The notes below the pieces were generated by a model. The model ran no database searches. It saw nothing but the letters and a program-made list of their open reading frames with translations, and was not told the DNA's origin. This document shows positions 45,281 to 56,917 of a DNA stretch of 64,000 nucleotides, piece after piece. The translations under genes and the position numbers were made by a program. The stretch covers positions 1 through 64,000 of the forward strand of contig LLEY01000196.1 of assembly GCA_001414485.1 (NCBI GenBank). Direction: 5' to 3'. Numbering within the stretch: the stretch's first letter is position 1; each line of letters begins with the position of its first letter. This stretch comes from Calycina herbarum (lineage: Eukaryota > Ascomycota > Leotiomycetes > Helotiales > Pezizellaceae).

Positions 45281-48200
45281 CAACCCTAGGTTTTAATAGT
45301 AGAACTCCTAAAGTTCCTCTAGACAACGGTTAAGGTTGCTTTTTAGCTCCTAAGTATTTTCTAAGTATAGGTAATTCAACTATTTAATTAAATACTTAAC
45401 TTATTCTCTAATAAGTTTATAGTTAAGAATCCTCTTAACTTTATATTCAGCGTTTAGGTTTACTAGTTGAATTTCTATAAGTAGAGCTAGTAGTACTCCT
45501 AGTAGTACTAGTTTAAGTAAAGATATATAGAATACTAGATAGATGTTTATTATCTTTAATAGTACTAATTTATAATTCAAAGGTCTCTTAACTTGTTTAA
45601 TTTTAAATAGTCTAAGTTTTTTATAATCTAGTTTATTACTTAGTCTTTTTATATTAATGTTTTTCTATACTAAATAGACTTTATCCCTCTCTTTTAGTAT
45701 TAGCTCCTAACTATATCGTTTATTATAATAGTACGTGTTTCTTTCTATAATAAACTATAAATCTCTTATAAGTTCCTTATATAATCCCTTAATTTTCGAG
45801 ACCTAAATACGAGTAAGCTAGTTATTAATAGTTGTAGATAGTAGTTCTTAATATACTAATAATTATATCTAAAGTTAGTATAGAATAGTATAATAAGTGT
45901 TATTTCTATTACTAAACTATTATAGGCAAACTATGCTAAAGGTAGTAGTTCTACCTAGTTGTTTTACTAATAGTTTATATAATAACGAAGGTATATTTCT
46001 ACTACTTAGTTTATATATTCGTTTCCTTTATTTGTTTAAGAGTAAAAAGCTATTAAAAGCTTTCTTTTCGTACTTAATCGTTTTATAAGAGTAATCTAAA
46101 ATTTTAAGATAAAGAGCTTATCTTTATCTAAGAGTATCTCTTTAAGTAGTCTATATCTTAAGACTACTTCTCTAAGGAATACGAATACTAATTCCTTAGC
46201 TATACTTAACTCTATATATACTACTAAAATTATATACTTCGTAAGTCGTTCTATAATAACTAGGATCGTGTTATATTTAACTCTTATTATTAGATCTTTA
46301 GATTTTAATAGTTTAATAATAAAATCTATAAATATTAATTTCTAAGGTATCTATAGTATTAGAGTAGTGTTTATCTGTCTATAAGGAGTATAGCAGGAAG
46401 CCTTATTCCTAGTATAAGTATTATATTCTATTATTACTTCCTTAACTATCGTAGATAATTAATTAATATAGTAATATTATCTTATCCTCTAGAGAGTTCT
46501 TCGAATTCCTTAGTAACCGTAAGCGGGCGTAGTATAGTATTCCTATATAAATTCTTTCGTATATAAGCTAGGAACCTATAATTTCCCTTTTACGTACTAG
46601 TTATAACCTTTGTATATATTCTAAATTTTATCTATCTAGATGTCGTTTATTACTACTATCTTATATATAGTAGGTACTAAGTCTCTATTCTTAAGAGTCT
46701 TTAAGATCGTAATCTTCTTATACTCTTTATTTCTCTTATATCTAGGTTTCTAGCTAAGAGTATTAACTTAAGTATTTAACATTCTCTTTATATATTAAAT
46801 AATAATATTAAATCCTTCTAATATCTCTGACTATCTAGCTAATTATCTAGTTATAAGTTTCTTAGTTATTATAAATGTCTTAAGATTCTTATAGTTAGAT
46901 AGGATCGTAACTAGGTATTTTACTAGCTATAAATAAATTCTCTAGTATTCTAAAGCTAATACTATAGTAAGCAACTCCTTATCGAATATACTATAGTTTT
47001 ATTATACTAAGTTAAATGTTTTAGAATAATATATAATAAGTATAAGTTTTCCTTTATTATTTAGCTATAGGTAAATCGTACCTACTACTATATCTAAGGT
47101 ATCTATTTCGATTATACTAGGTTTATCTACGTTAAAATCGTATAGAATAGGTTTTTCTATAAACTTTACTTTAATTTTCTAAAAAGTATTTTCTATCTAT
47201 TTATTCTATATAAACTTAATAGCTTTTTTAACTAGTACTAACATTAGTTTAATAATCTTTATATAGTCTTATATAAACAGACAGCAAAAGTTTATAAATC
47301 TAAAGAAGGATTATATATCTTTTATATTCTTCGATAACCTCTAGTTTAATACGTCTTAGATTTTTTCTAGATCTATTTCTATTTTCTCTAAGCTAAACAC
47401 CTATTCTAGAAAAAGTGTCTAAGTTACTCTAAACTCGTATTTTAAGAGTTTTAATTAAGAATTTACTTTTATAAGTTATTATAAAACTTCTCTAACATAT
47501 CTCTTATATTCTTTTTCTTTTTCTAAGAAAATTAAAATATTATCTAAGTAATAAATTACTATTATTCTTAGAAGATCTCTTAAAATATTATTATTCTATC
47601 TCTAATATATAGCTAGTATATTATAAAGTCTAAATAGTATAACTATATATTCGTAAAGACCTAATAGTAAGGTAAATACTATCTTCTATTCGTCTCCGAC
47701 TTTTATTTATATAAGTCTATAGACGTTTTATTAATCTAGTTTCGTAAATCGTACTACCTTACCTAACTTATCCTACAAGTATTAGCTAGGTAGTAGTAGA
47801 TAAGCGTTCTTAACCGTAGTATAATTTACTTTCTAATAATTAATATATACTCTTCTATCTAGATCGTCTTTCTTCTTAATAATAAGTATATTTAAGGTAA
47901 TTAGTAACTTAGATCTTCTAATATATCTCTTCTTAATACCTTCCTTTATATAACTTTCTATCCTCTATAGGCTTTTCTAGTTATACAACCGAAGCTTCTA
48001 CTTTAAGAGGTAATAACCCTTTTTTAATTTAATCTTATAATCCTATAAGCAATGTTCTAGTAAGGCTTACAAGTCTTCTAGGTTTTCGAACAAAGCCTTA
48101 AATTCTCTATACTATATAGGTATTTCTTTATCAGCTTTCTTACTAGCTTATAGAGGACCCTAGGCAAGGTGTCCTAGCGTCTTAGAAGAGGTGGCGCTAA

Positions 48201-50479
48201 CCTCGTTCTAGCCTTATAGTTATAATTATAAACCTACGTAATTATATTAACTAAAGGTTATTATTTATACCTTCTAATCGATATCTAGATTATGTTCTTA
48301 AATCTATAGTATACTAAGTATTATCTCCTTACTTCCTATTTTAATAATATCGAATTATATATCTAAGTAGTATTCTTTAATATTGACTTTTATTAGAATA
48401 GTTTACTAATTAATAATCCTATTCTAGTAGGTAATATCTATTCTATTAACTACCCCTAGGCAGTATAGTTTTATATTTTTAATTAGAATGTTTAGCTTTC
48501 TTAAAGCTATTAGAGAGAGGAAATTGCCTATTACTCTTAAGTTAATTATAACTTGAATTTCCTTTCCTTTTATCTTTATAGTTATAACTAACTAACTTTC
48601 TCTAGAGGTAGTGCTTAGCTCTCTAATTATTAGTTAGTAAAGTTCTCTCTATACTATCTTCGTTTCTTAGTCTATATCGTATTCGTTTATCTCCTAGAAG
48701 ATTATATTAAATAATTTTCTACTTCTTAATTCTTAAAATATTACCTCGACTTTTCTGACTAAAGCGACTATAGTATACTAGCCTCCTATTTCTAGTATAG
48801 CTTCCTTATTATTAGGTAGTATATCTAAAAAACTAGATTTAGAGTGTCTTATAAAGTCGTTAGAACCCTGCTATTACTATAAGCTAGTCTCTTTCTAAAG
48901 ATCTACGACTATCTAAATATCTCCTATCTTAGATATTCTAGATAGTTTACTAGATACTACTTATTCTAGTCTAGGTTCTTTAAATTCGATGGTTTCTCTT
49001 CTAATAATAAGGCTTACTAATGTTATTCTATCTTACTTATTCTAAACTATTTTATAGGTAGTTAAAATAGTAGAGTTAATTTCTTAAGTAGAATATAGGC
49101 TCTAGAAATTAGGTTTCTAGTATTTTATATATACTTATCTATTCCCTCTTTTAAAGGTTCTAATAAATGCCTATATCTTACCTTATTTAAGCTTATGTAT
49201 TCTTAGATCTATTCCTAATAAATTAGATTCTAATTCTAATAACTCTAATAAACTTATTAATAGTAGTAACTTATACTCTACTTAAAGAGAGAATCCGTAT
49301 TCTATTTCTAATCGTATATTATAATATTCTTTAAGAAGTGGATTCCTACTATTATTAGTATCTTATACCTTACTATCTTAGAGTTCGATTCCTTTGTTTA
49401 GCTATAGGTATATAGCGCTGGTTAATATATTTAAAGTATCTGTTTTAATCTATATACTATATCCTCTAGCCTCGAGTTCTTCGTCTATAAGTTCTATTCT
49501 TTCTAGTAAAGCTACTTCCTTTTAGATAGTAGTGTTCGCTTGTTTCTCTTTAGAGTCTTTCTTCTTACTATACTTATTTGCTCTATAGCTAGAGAGGCTA
49601 TAGTTATAACATAAGTTCTACTCGCGACGACGATCTCGCTCTTTCTAGGAAAGTCCTTTCTTTAGTAGGTCTCTTTCTTAAGTTCCTTTTCCCGGGGCCT
49701 AACGCTTCTAAGTAGCGTTAACTTCTATAGACTCTCTATAGTCTTTTCTCCTACCTTTCCCTTAATATCGATGTCTATAACTACTCTTTTTCTCTAGACT
49801 TCTCTTATAATTCCGATTATTAATTTTAATTATATTATTAGTTAACTTATTAAGTATATCTAGGAAGTTATCCTTAGCTAATTTATTCTTAATACTATCC
49901 TTTAATCCTCTATAGTACTGCTTATATAGGGCTTTATCGTTCTAGCTAAGATATATAGAGTATTATTAGAACATTAACGTATATTTTACTACTAACCCTT
50001 TTTATTAGAGGCTATATAAAGCTTATACTACTTTTTTCTTTAAATCTATATTTGTAAACGCCTAGTTAATCTCTTTCTTAAATCTAGCGACGGTTAAAAA
50101 TAATCCTTAAGTGCTTTTACTTATAAGGTTTAATACTTTTCTATTTAATGTTTTATTCTTTTAAAAATCCTCTAAATATAGCTCTATCTAGTTATATACT
50201 ACTCTCTTAAGACAGGTAGTAAGCTATATAACTTAATTAGTTTTATAAGTAAACTATACTAAATAAAAGTTTAAGTATATTAAAGCTTTTATAATAAACT
50301 TAGTAAGTTTCTCTAGAGAACTATTAAACGTTTTAGGTACTAGTAATTTTACTTCCTTTCTAAGAGTAGTAACTAATACTACCGGTATTATTAGCGCTAG
50401 TAGCGGTGTAGAGGTCGAACTCGAGGATAGCGTAGTTTTTAATATTATATTAGTAGTACTTCTAAGTAAGTGCTTAAAG

Positions 50480-50934
50480 TATAATAAAACTTAAATAAAC
50501 TAAACAAAGGTGACTAAGTCTTAAAGGTTAGTATATAGATAAGAAGTATAGATACGATAGATTGTTTACTTAGAAGTGAACTTGTTACTTATATCAAAGA
50601 TGTTAAATAAGATAATAAGATTAATAACTAAATTTAAGCACGAAGCTCCTATCTAATAGCAGACGTGCCAGTCCTATATAGAGCCTTCGTATCCCCTAGC
50701 CGCTATAGTCGATCTGTCCGACTATAGCCGACATAGTCGACTCGTCGGCCATGTCGCTTACCCTTCCTAGTCACGTGATTACAACCAACTTCCAACAGTG
50801 AGATCCTAGAACTCTTAAATATTCTTCTATATTATAGATTCTCTCTTATATTACCTTCTATTTCCTAGACGTTGTACCTTGTCCTGTCAGAGCGCTGTCT
50901 AGACTACTTATTACGTAAAACGTGATTCGTAATA
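50480..50934 (-). repeat. LTR of Gypsy B2 (5' LTR)
   Basis: 455 bp; TATAATAAAACTTAAATAAAC to GTGATTCGTAATA. It is the partner of 44176-44630. Its left half has more C-to-T changes than the partner. Confidence 0.9.
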
Positions 50935-51886
50935 ATTTGCTTGCTTATTTATTACTATATACTATAGCTTATATAGACTACTAAGAGTAATAGTGTCTAA
51001 TAAGGGCCTGTAATTCATTAGACAAGTATAGAAGACGCTTTATAACTTCTTATAAATTAAACGACGGATCTTTATAGCTTTCTATCTATAAACTAACGAG
51101 TTAATAGAATAGGCAAATGCTAAAGTCGAGACGCTTCTACAGCAGTGGATTAATATAGCTTAGGACGACTAGGCTGACTAGCTGCTAGTAGTATAGCTAG
51201 CTTTTAATAGATAGGATTTAATATTAACAGGTATAAGCCTCTTCTAACTTAGCCACGGCTATCCGTTATAGACTATCAACCCCTTAATAGACGTCGTAGC
51301 ACTTATAAACATAAAAACACTAATTCAGAAGAGCGAAGTAATAGTAGCAAAGATTAAGGCTATTATAGAATAGGTATAATTATTAATAGCAAGAGTATAA
51401 CAAGACTAGGAGACTTAAGTAAATCGTTTATAGAATACTACTCCTACGTATAAGGTTAGAGATAAGGTTTACTTAAGCTTATAGAATATATAGACAGACA
51501 GGGCTAGTAAGAAACTAGACACTTAATCCGCTAAGTTTATAGTTATCGAGGTTATTAGCCCGTCTATATATAGGCTAGACACTCTGCCTAGTATCTACAA
51601 TGTCTTTAATATAGACTTATTAAGGCTAGCAGCTATAGACCCGCTGTCTAGTTAAATTATAGACGATAATTAACCACCTATAATATTAGTAGACGATACT
51701 ATAGAATAGTAAGTTAAAAGAATACTAGGTTAATAGTAAAAGAAGCTCTTAGAGAAAGACTCTCGTACTCGACTCGAGTATAAGGTTAAATAGACAGGAT
51801 ACGCAAACCTAACATAGGAACCTACTACTAAGTTAGAGGACATAGTAGCCCTAGACACCTACCTTTAAGAGTAGGAAAGGGGGTAA

Positions 51887-52128
51887 TATCAAGGGTTACA
51901 TCCGTAGAATAAGTCTCGGAGTACTCTAGCGACGTATTTACGTAACCTCGCTTAGCAACGTATAGACGTAATAGAACCTTCGAGAGTACTCTTAGCAGAA
52001 CCCTCTAGAAAGAGCTAACTAAGTATATAAGTTAGTAAGGACTCTAGCTTAGAAAGGATAATCGAATCTTCTTATATATAGACAGCCTCTATAGTTTAAT
52101 TTATTAGTACTTACTATAAGCTCTAACA
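51887..52128 (+). repeat. 3' LTR of Gypsy C
   Basis: 242 bp, TATCAAGGGTTACATCC to CTCTAACA, directly after the polypurine tract. It is the partner of 39960-40201. Confidence 0.9.
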
Positions 52129-54290
52129 TCTACGGAATCCTCTATAGAAGTTATTCTCTTTTAATCCTATATTCGTTTATAATATTCAGTCTATAAGATT
52201 TATATTAGTATCGTTATCTTCCTCGTCGTCTTTAGCTATAAATACTTCCACTTTTAGATATAGGTTCTACTATATACTAAGTGCCGATTTAATAAAATAG
52301 GTTATAAGTAAAAGCTTCAGCTTCTTTAGTAGTTTTAACACTATATAAGATACCTCTTCGTATCTATAACAAGCTAGAAGAAGCTTATTAGCGAATTCCT
52401 CTTCCTTATATATATGTTTTAGAAGTCTATACTTAATCTATTATAGTCTTCTATATATCTTTTCAAAGACCTTAAGAATAGGCTTATCTAGATACTTTCT
52501 CTTATATTTCTTAAGTATAGTATTATTCTATTCTATTAAGATGTTCTAGATATAATTAAGGTCCTAGTATCGCTTCTTAAATTTACTACAAAGTACTTTA
52601 AAAGTAAGTTCGTTAATAATATTAATAACTTCTATATAATAAAATTCCTAGGTATCTCTCTTAAGTATCATCGAAAAAGCCTTCTTATACGTCTTCTTTT
52701 AAAGTCTATATATCTAGTATTTATCTATAAACACCGCTAGCTTAAGGTCGAGATTCTCTCTCTAGCTTCTAAACTTAATATCGTTAGATATATATACTCT
52801 TACAAGGTTTCTAAGAGCGTATTAATCTCCTTTCCTCTTTTGTCTTTCGTTAATATCTCTATCTTCTCTATCACTTCTATTATCTTTATTATCGTCTAAA
52901 TCGCTCTCTTCGTTATTATCTAGATCCTCGTAGTCTAATTCGTTAGAAGAGCTTTCAAAGGAAGAAGAAGAAGAAGAATCGTTAGAAGATTCTAGGTTAT
53001 ACTTTAATAATTTACCCTTCTTCTTTTCTCGCTTAGCTCTCTTAAGTGCTTCTAAAAGTAACTTCTTTATTATTAATTTATTACTTAATTTAGAAGAGGT
53101 CTTAGAAGAGGTCTTAGACAGTATCGATTTAGATATTGTCTTAGGAGCTAGAGTTGCTAATACCTTCTTTACTAGTATCTTTAAAGACTTTAATAGTATT
53201 ACTAGAAGGACCGATTTACTTATCTTTCTTAACTTGCTAAGTAATAGTATAATAGTGTCTCCTTTGTTAACAAATTCCTTAATATTCAGAGGATTCTTAT
53301 AAGGATTCTTTAAGCGCTATCTTAATTCCTTAGATAAAACCTCTCTCTTAGACTTAATCTTCTTAAGTTCCTCGTAAGATACTAGCGTCTTCTCCTCCTC
53401 TGTCAAGGTGTTGTATAAAGCCTATACTACTCTACCGCTTTCTCTTCTATAAAGATCTTCTACGTATATACCTCTTAATTAGAGGGTTCTTCGAAGACCG
53501 CTAATATATCGAGTAGATATAATCGTCTTAAAGTGTTCGAGGTTCTATTCTTCGAAGTCTTCTTAAAAAGCCTTCTATAAAGCAGCGTTATATTCCTTTC
53601 CTACTTAGTATTCGTCTATATAATCTCGTACGTAAGCGTTAAGAGTATCGCTGTCTACGGTTTCCAAATTAGGCTTCTAACAGCCTTCTTCTATTCTAGT
53701 TCCTTTAGTTGCTATAGTATTATTAGGTGTTAATAGTCGTAGTATTCGTAGTATTAATATTAGTATAATCCTAGTACTAAACGTAACCAGAATAGGAAAG
53801 GTCTAATAATCGTGCTTTCTAGGATACTTTATAGAATCCTACTATAAAAGGTTAGATAGCTTAAACAATAGCTAGTAGTCGACTTTCTTAAAAGTTCAGA
53901 GTAGTACTTTAGGTAACTAGATTCCTTCTACTTCTTTTTAGTAAATCGAGGGTATAAGTGATTTACTTAATAAGTTAATATAAGTAAATCTATAAGACTT
54001 AGTTTATAAGTAAATATAAAGTAGTTAAAGTAATAAGCGATTCTAAGTCTATAATCTTAATATAAGGTAGATTCGTCTTAAAGGTTATACGTTATATAAA
54101 TTCTAGGGCAAAGCGTAGAATAGTATACTTATATAATCAAATCTAAACGAGGTTAGAGGATTATACGTAGTAGTAGGCTACGGCGTATATAGTACCACTC
54201 TCAACGTTTAGTTAGCTAAAGACACTTAACTATAGTAAGTATAAGTAAGCTTATAACTAAGTAATCTAATCTACGCGCGATACTGATTAG

Positions 54291-54460
54291 TATTAGTATA
54301 ACTTAGTTATAAATCTATCTAGTTATATATACGTATTATATTCTCTATAACTATTCTAGGTACTCGAAGTACGACTATTTATACTTGTGCTAGCGTGGTA
54401 CTAGCGTGCTAGTCACGTGGATAGATATAAGTCAGAGGCTTATTCACCTATATAACGATA
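54291..54460 (-). repeat. LTR of Copia D (right)
   Basis: 170 bp, partner of 35308-35477. It ends AACGATA where the partner ends AACGACA. Confidence 0.9.
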
Positions 54461-56471
54461 ATAATAAACCTTAAATCTTTGTTCGCTAGTATCTCCTCTC
54501 TAAGAGCTTAGGAAAAATATTACTTTTTTATTATTAGAAAAGACTATCTTATATATTAGACTATCTTCTACAGTTCTCTTAGGTTCTAGAAGTGTTCTAA
54601 TAAAACATTTCTCTATTAACTAGTCTAATATAGCTCGTAGTTTATATCGAACCTACTTAATAGTTATTCTATATAAGGTTTTAGTAATCTATTATTCGTC
54701 TCTTACTAGTTAGTGAAATTCCTAGATTAAGTCAGTCTAGAGGTCTACCTTAGTAACTCTAAATATCTGCTAATCTTCTAATTCTTTAAATACTATAGTA
54801 ACCTCTTTCTCTATCTTTAATACCTGATATTTCTCGTTAATTACTAACTTATAATCTTAACTAGATAGGTAGATAATAATATCTAACTTCGGATATCCGT
54901 CGTATTTATTAAAACCTTCTAGATAATACTACTACTATTTAATAGTATCGTTCTTCAGATTAGTAACTATCTACTCTAGACCTGGTTTCTTAAATTCAAT
55001 GCTTTCTATTCTAGTAATAGAGCTAACTATAGTTACTTAATCCTAGTTATTCTATACTATTATATAGGTAGTTAAGATAGTAGGTTTGATTTCTTAAGTA
55101 GAATATAGGCTCTAAAAGTCAGGTTTCTAGCTTTCTATATATATCTATCTATTCTCTCTTTTAAAGGTTCTAATAAATGCCTATGTCTCTTCTTATTTAG
55201 GTTTATATATTTTAGGATTTATCTCTAACAAGTTAGATACTAACTCTAATAACTCTAATAAACTTGTTAATAGTAATAATTTATACTCTACTTAAAGAGG
55301 TAATTCGTATTCTATTTCCGTCTATATATTATAATATTCTTTAAGAAGTAGATCTCTATTATTATTAGTATTCTATAACTCGCTAACTTATAACTTAATT
55401 CCTTTGTTTAACTATAGATATATAGCGCCTACTATTATATTTAAGACATCTGTTTTAATCTACGTATTATATTCTCTAGCTTTAAGCTCTTTATTTATAA
55501 GTTCGATTTTATCGAGTAAGGCTACTTCTTTTTAAATAGTAGCGTTAACCTGTCTCTTCTCTTTAGAGTCTTTCTTCTTACTATACTTATTTACTCTATA
55601 GCTAGAGAGGCTATAGTTATAATATAAGTTCTACTTACGTCGACGATTTCGCTTCTTCTAGAAAAGTCTACTCTTCTAGGAGTTCCTCTTTATAGTCTCT
55701 TTCCTTAGGATCTATAATTTCTAAGTAGTATTAATTTTTATAAGATCTCTATAGTTCTTTTTCCTACTCTTTTCTTATTAATATCTATAACTACTTCTTT
55801 TTTCTAGGCTTCGTTTATAATTCTAATTATCGATCTTAATTACGTTATTAGTTAACTTATTAAGCGTGTCTAGGAAGTCGTTCTAAGCTAGCTCGTTCTT
55901 AATACTATCTTTTAATCCTCTATAGAATTGTTTATATAAGGCTTCGTCGTTCTAGCCTAGACGTATAGAGTACTATTAGAATATTAACGTATATTTAGTA
56001 GCTAAGCTCTTTTATCGAAGGCTATATAAGGCTTATACTGCTTTTTTCTTTAAATCTATATCTATAAACGTCTAATTAATTCCTTTTTTAAACCTAGTAA
56101 TAGTTAAGAACAACTCTTAAGTACTTTTACTTATAAGATTTAATACCTTTCTATTTAACGTTTTATTCTTCTAAAAATCCTCTAAATAAGGTTCTATCTA
56201 GTTATATACTACTCTCTTAAGATAGGTAGTAAGCTATATAACCTAATCTATTTCGTAAGTAAACTATACTAAGTAAAAGTTTAAATATATTAAAGCTTTT
56301 ATAATAAACTTAGTAAGTTTTTCTAAAGAGCTGTTAAACGTCTTTAGTACTAGCAGCTTCACCTCCTCTCTAAGAGTAGTAATTAGTACTACTAGTAGTA
56401 TAGAAGTTAAGCTTAAGATTAGTATAGTTTTCGATATTATATTAGTAGTACTTCTAAGTAGGTGCTTAAAG

Positions 56472-56917
56472 TGTAATAAAACTTAAATAAACTAAATAAA
56501 GATAACTAAGTCTTAAAGGTTAGTATATAGATAAGAAGTATAGATATACTAATATATTTACTTAGAAGTAAACTCGTTACTTATATTAAAGATATTAAAT
56601 AAGATAATAAGATTAATAACTAAGTTAAGTATAAAGCTCCTATCTAGATAGTAGACGTACTAGTATATATAGAACCTCTCGTACTACCTAGATCTCTATA
56701 TAAGCCTAGATCTCTAGATCTCTATAGATCCTCTAAAGGATCTAAGAAGATCTACTACGTAACTTCTAACAGTTATCTAATAGTAAGATCCTAGAATACC
56801 TAAATACCTTTATATTACTAATTCCCTCTAATATTACCTTCTATTTCCTAGATATTATACTTTGTCCTATTAGAGCGCCGTCTAGACTACTTATTATATA
56901 TAACGTGATTTATAATA
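56472..56917 (-). repeat. LTR of Gypsy B1 (5' LTR)
   Basis: 446 bp, beginning TGTAATAAAAC. This is the only family-B LTR that keeps the TG at this end. The middle, around 56680-56750, differs from the other copies (CCTAGATCTCTATATAAG repeats in place of the GC-richer palindrome). Confidence 0.75.

Larger units (their letters stand above)
44176..50934 (-). mobile_element. Ty3/Gypsy element of family B, copy 2 (B2), innermost insertion
   Basis: 6759 bp, complete from LTR to LTR (455 bp each: 44176-44630 and 50480-50934), with the perfect duplication ATTTG at 44171-44175 and 50935-50939. It sits inside the integrase of Gypsy C. On the minus strand gag lies next to the right LTR (about 48950-50450), then protease/RT (IYYLDNILIFL near 47545), RNase H, and integrase near 45650-46400. 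Its second Asp in the RT active site is Asn and many stops are present, so it is dead. The left (3') LTR and the adjacent 45.0-45.3 kb keep more CA/TG and GC than the rest. It lacks the pogo insertion found in B1. Confidence 0.9.
39960..52128 (+). mobile_element. Ty3/Gypsy chromovirus C, interrupted by Gypsy B2
   Basis: 242-bp LTRs at 39960-40201 and 51887-52128 are flanked by the perfect duplication TCTAC (39955-39959 and 52129-52133). A G-rich polypurine tract (GGAAAGGGGG) lies just before the right LTR. On the plus strand: gag (about 40545-41450) with a broken zinc knuckle (CLRYKATSYF); RT with an intact YVDDVLVFIDS (about 42655); RNase H (about 43080-43330); integrase from about 43560, interrupted at 44175 and resumed at 50940; a GDKV-type segment (RDKVYLSL, about 51460); and a C-terminal chromodomain-like part (about 51690-51875; EYKVKQTGYANLT.EP). 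Without the insertion it is 5.4 kb. Stops are mostly TAG/TAA from CAG/CAA. Chromodomain integrases direct insertion to heterochromatin. Confidence 0.85.
35308..54460 (-). mobile_element. Ty1/Copia element D, carrying TRIM and Gypsy C insertions
   Basis: Identical-length 170-bp LTRs at 35308-35477 and 54291-54460 are flanked by a perfect 5-bp duplication ATAAT (35303-35307 and 54461-54465). On the minus strand the RNase H part lies next to the left LTR (TRSILVAELYTLSNGFDII near 36030), RT and integrase parts follow up to about 39 kb, and gag-like sequence occupies 52134-54290. This order (RT and RNase H last) is that of Copia. Subtracting nested elements leaves about 6.3 kb. All frames are broken by RIP. 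Confidence 0.85.
28880..56917 (-). mobile_element. Ty3/Gypsy element of family B, copy 1 (B1), carrying nested insertions
   Basis: The outermost element of the nest, on the minus strand. It is bounded by LTRs at 28880-29343 and 56472-56917. Its parts are the integrase end (LKERDKVYLV near 30380), RT (IYYLDNILIFL near 34200) and, after the insertion of Copia D, gag-like sequence at 54466-56471 that matches copy B2. Without the inserted pogo and Copia D its length is about 7 kb, close to the 6.8 kb of B2. Stops throughout come from RIP. Flanking 5-mers differ (CTAGA left, AAAGA right) and the neighbours are different elements, so the two ends were probably joined by recombination rather than by one insertion. 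Confidence 0.75.
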
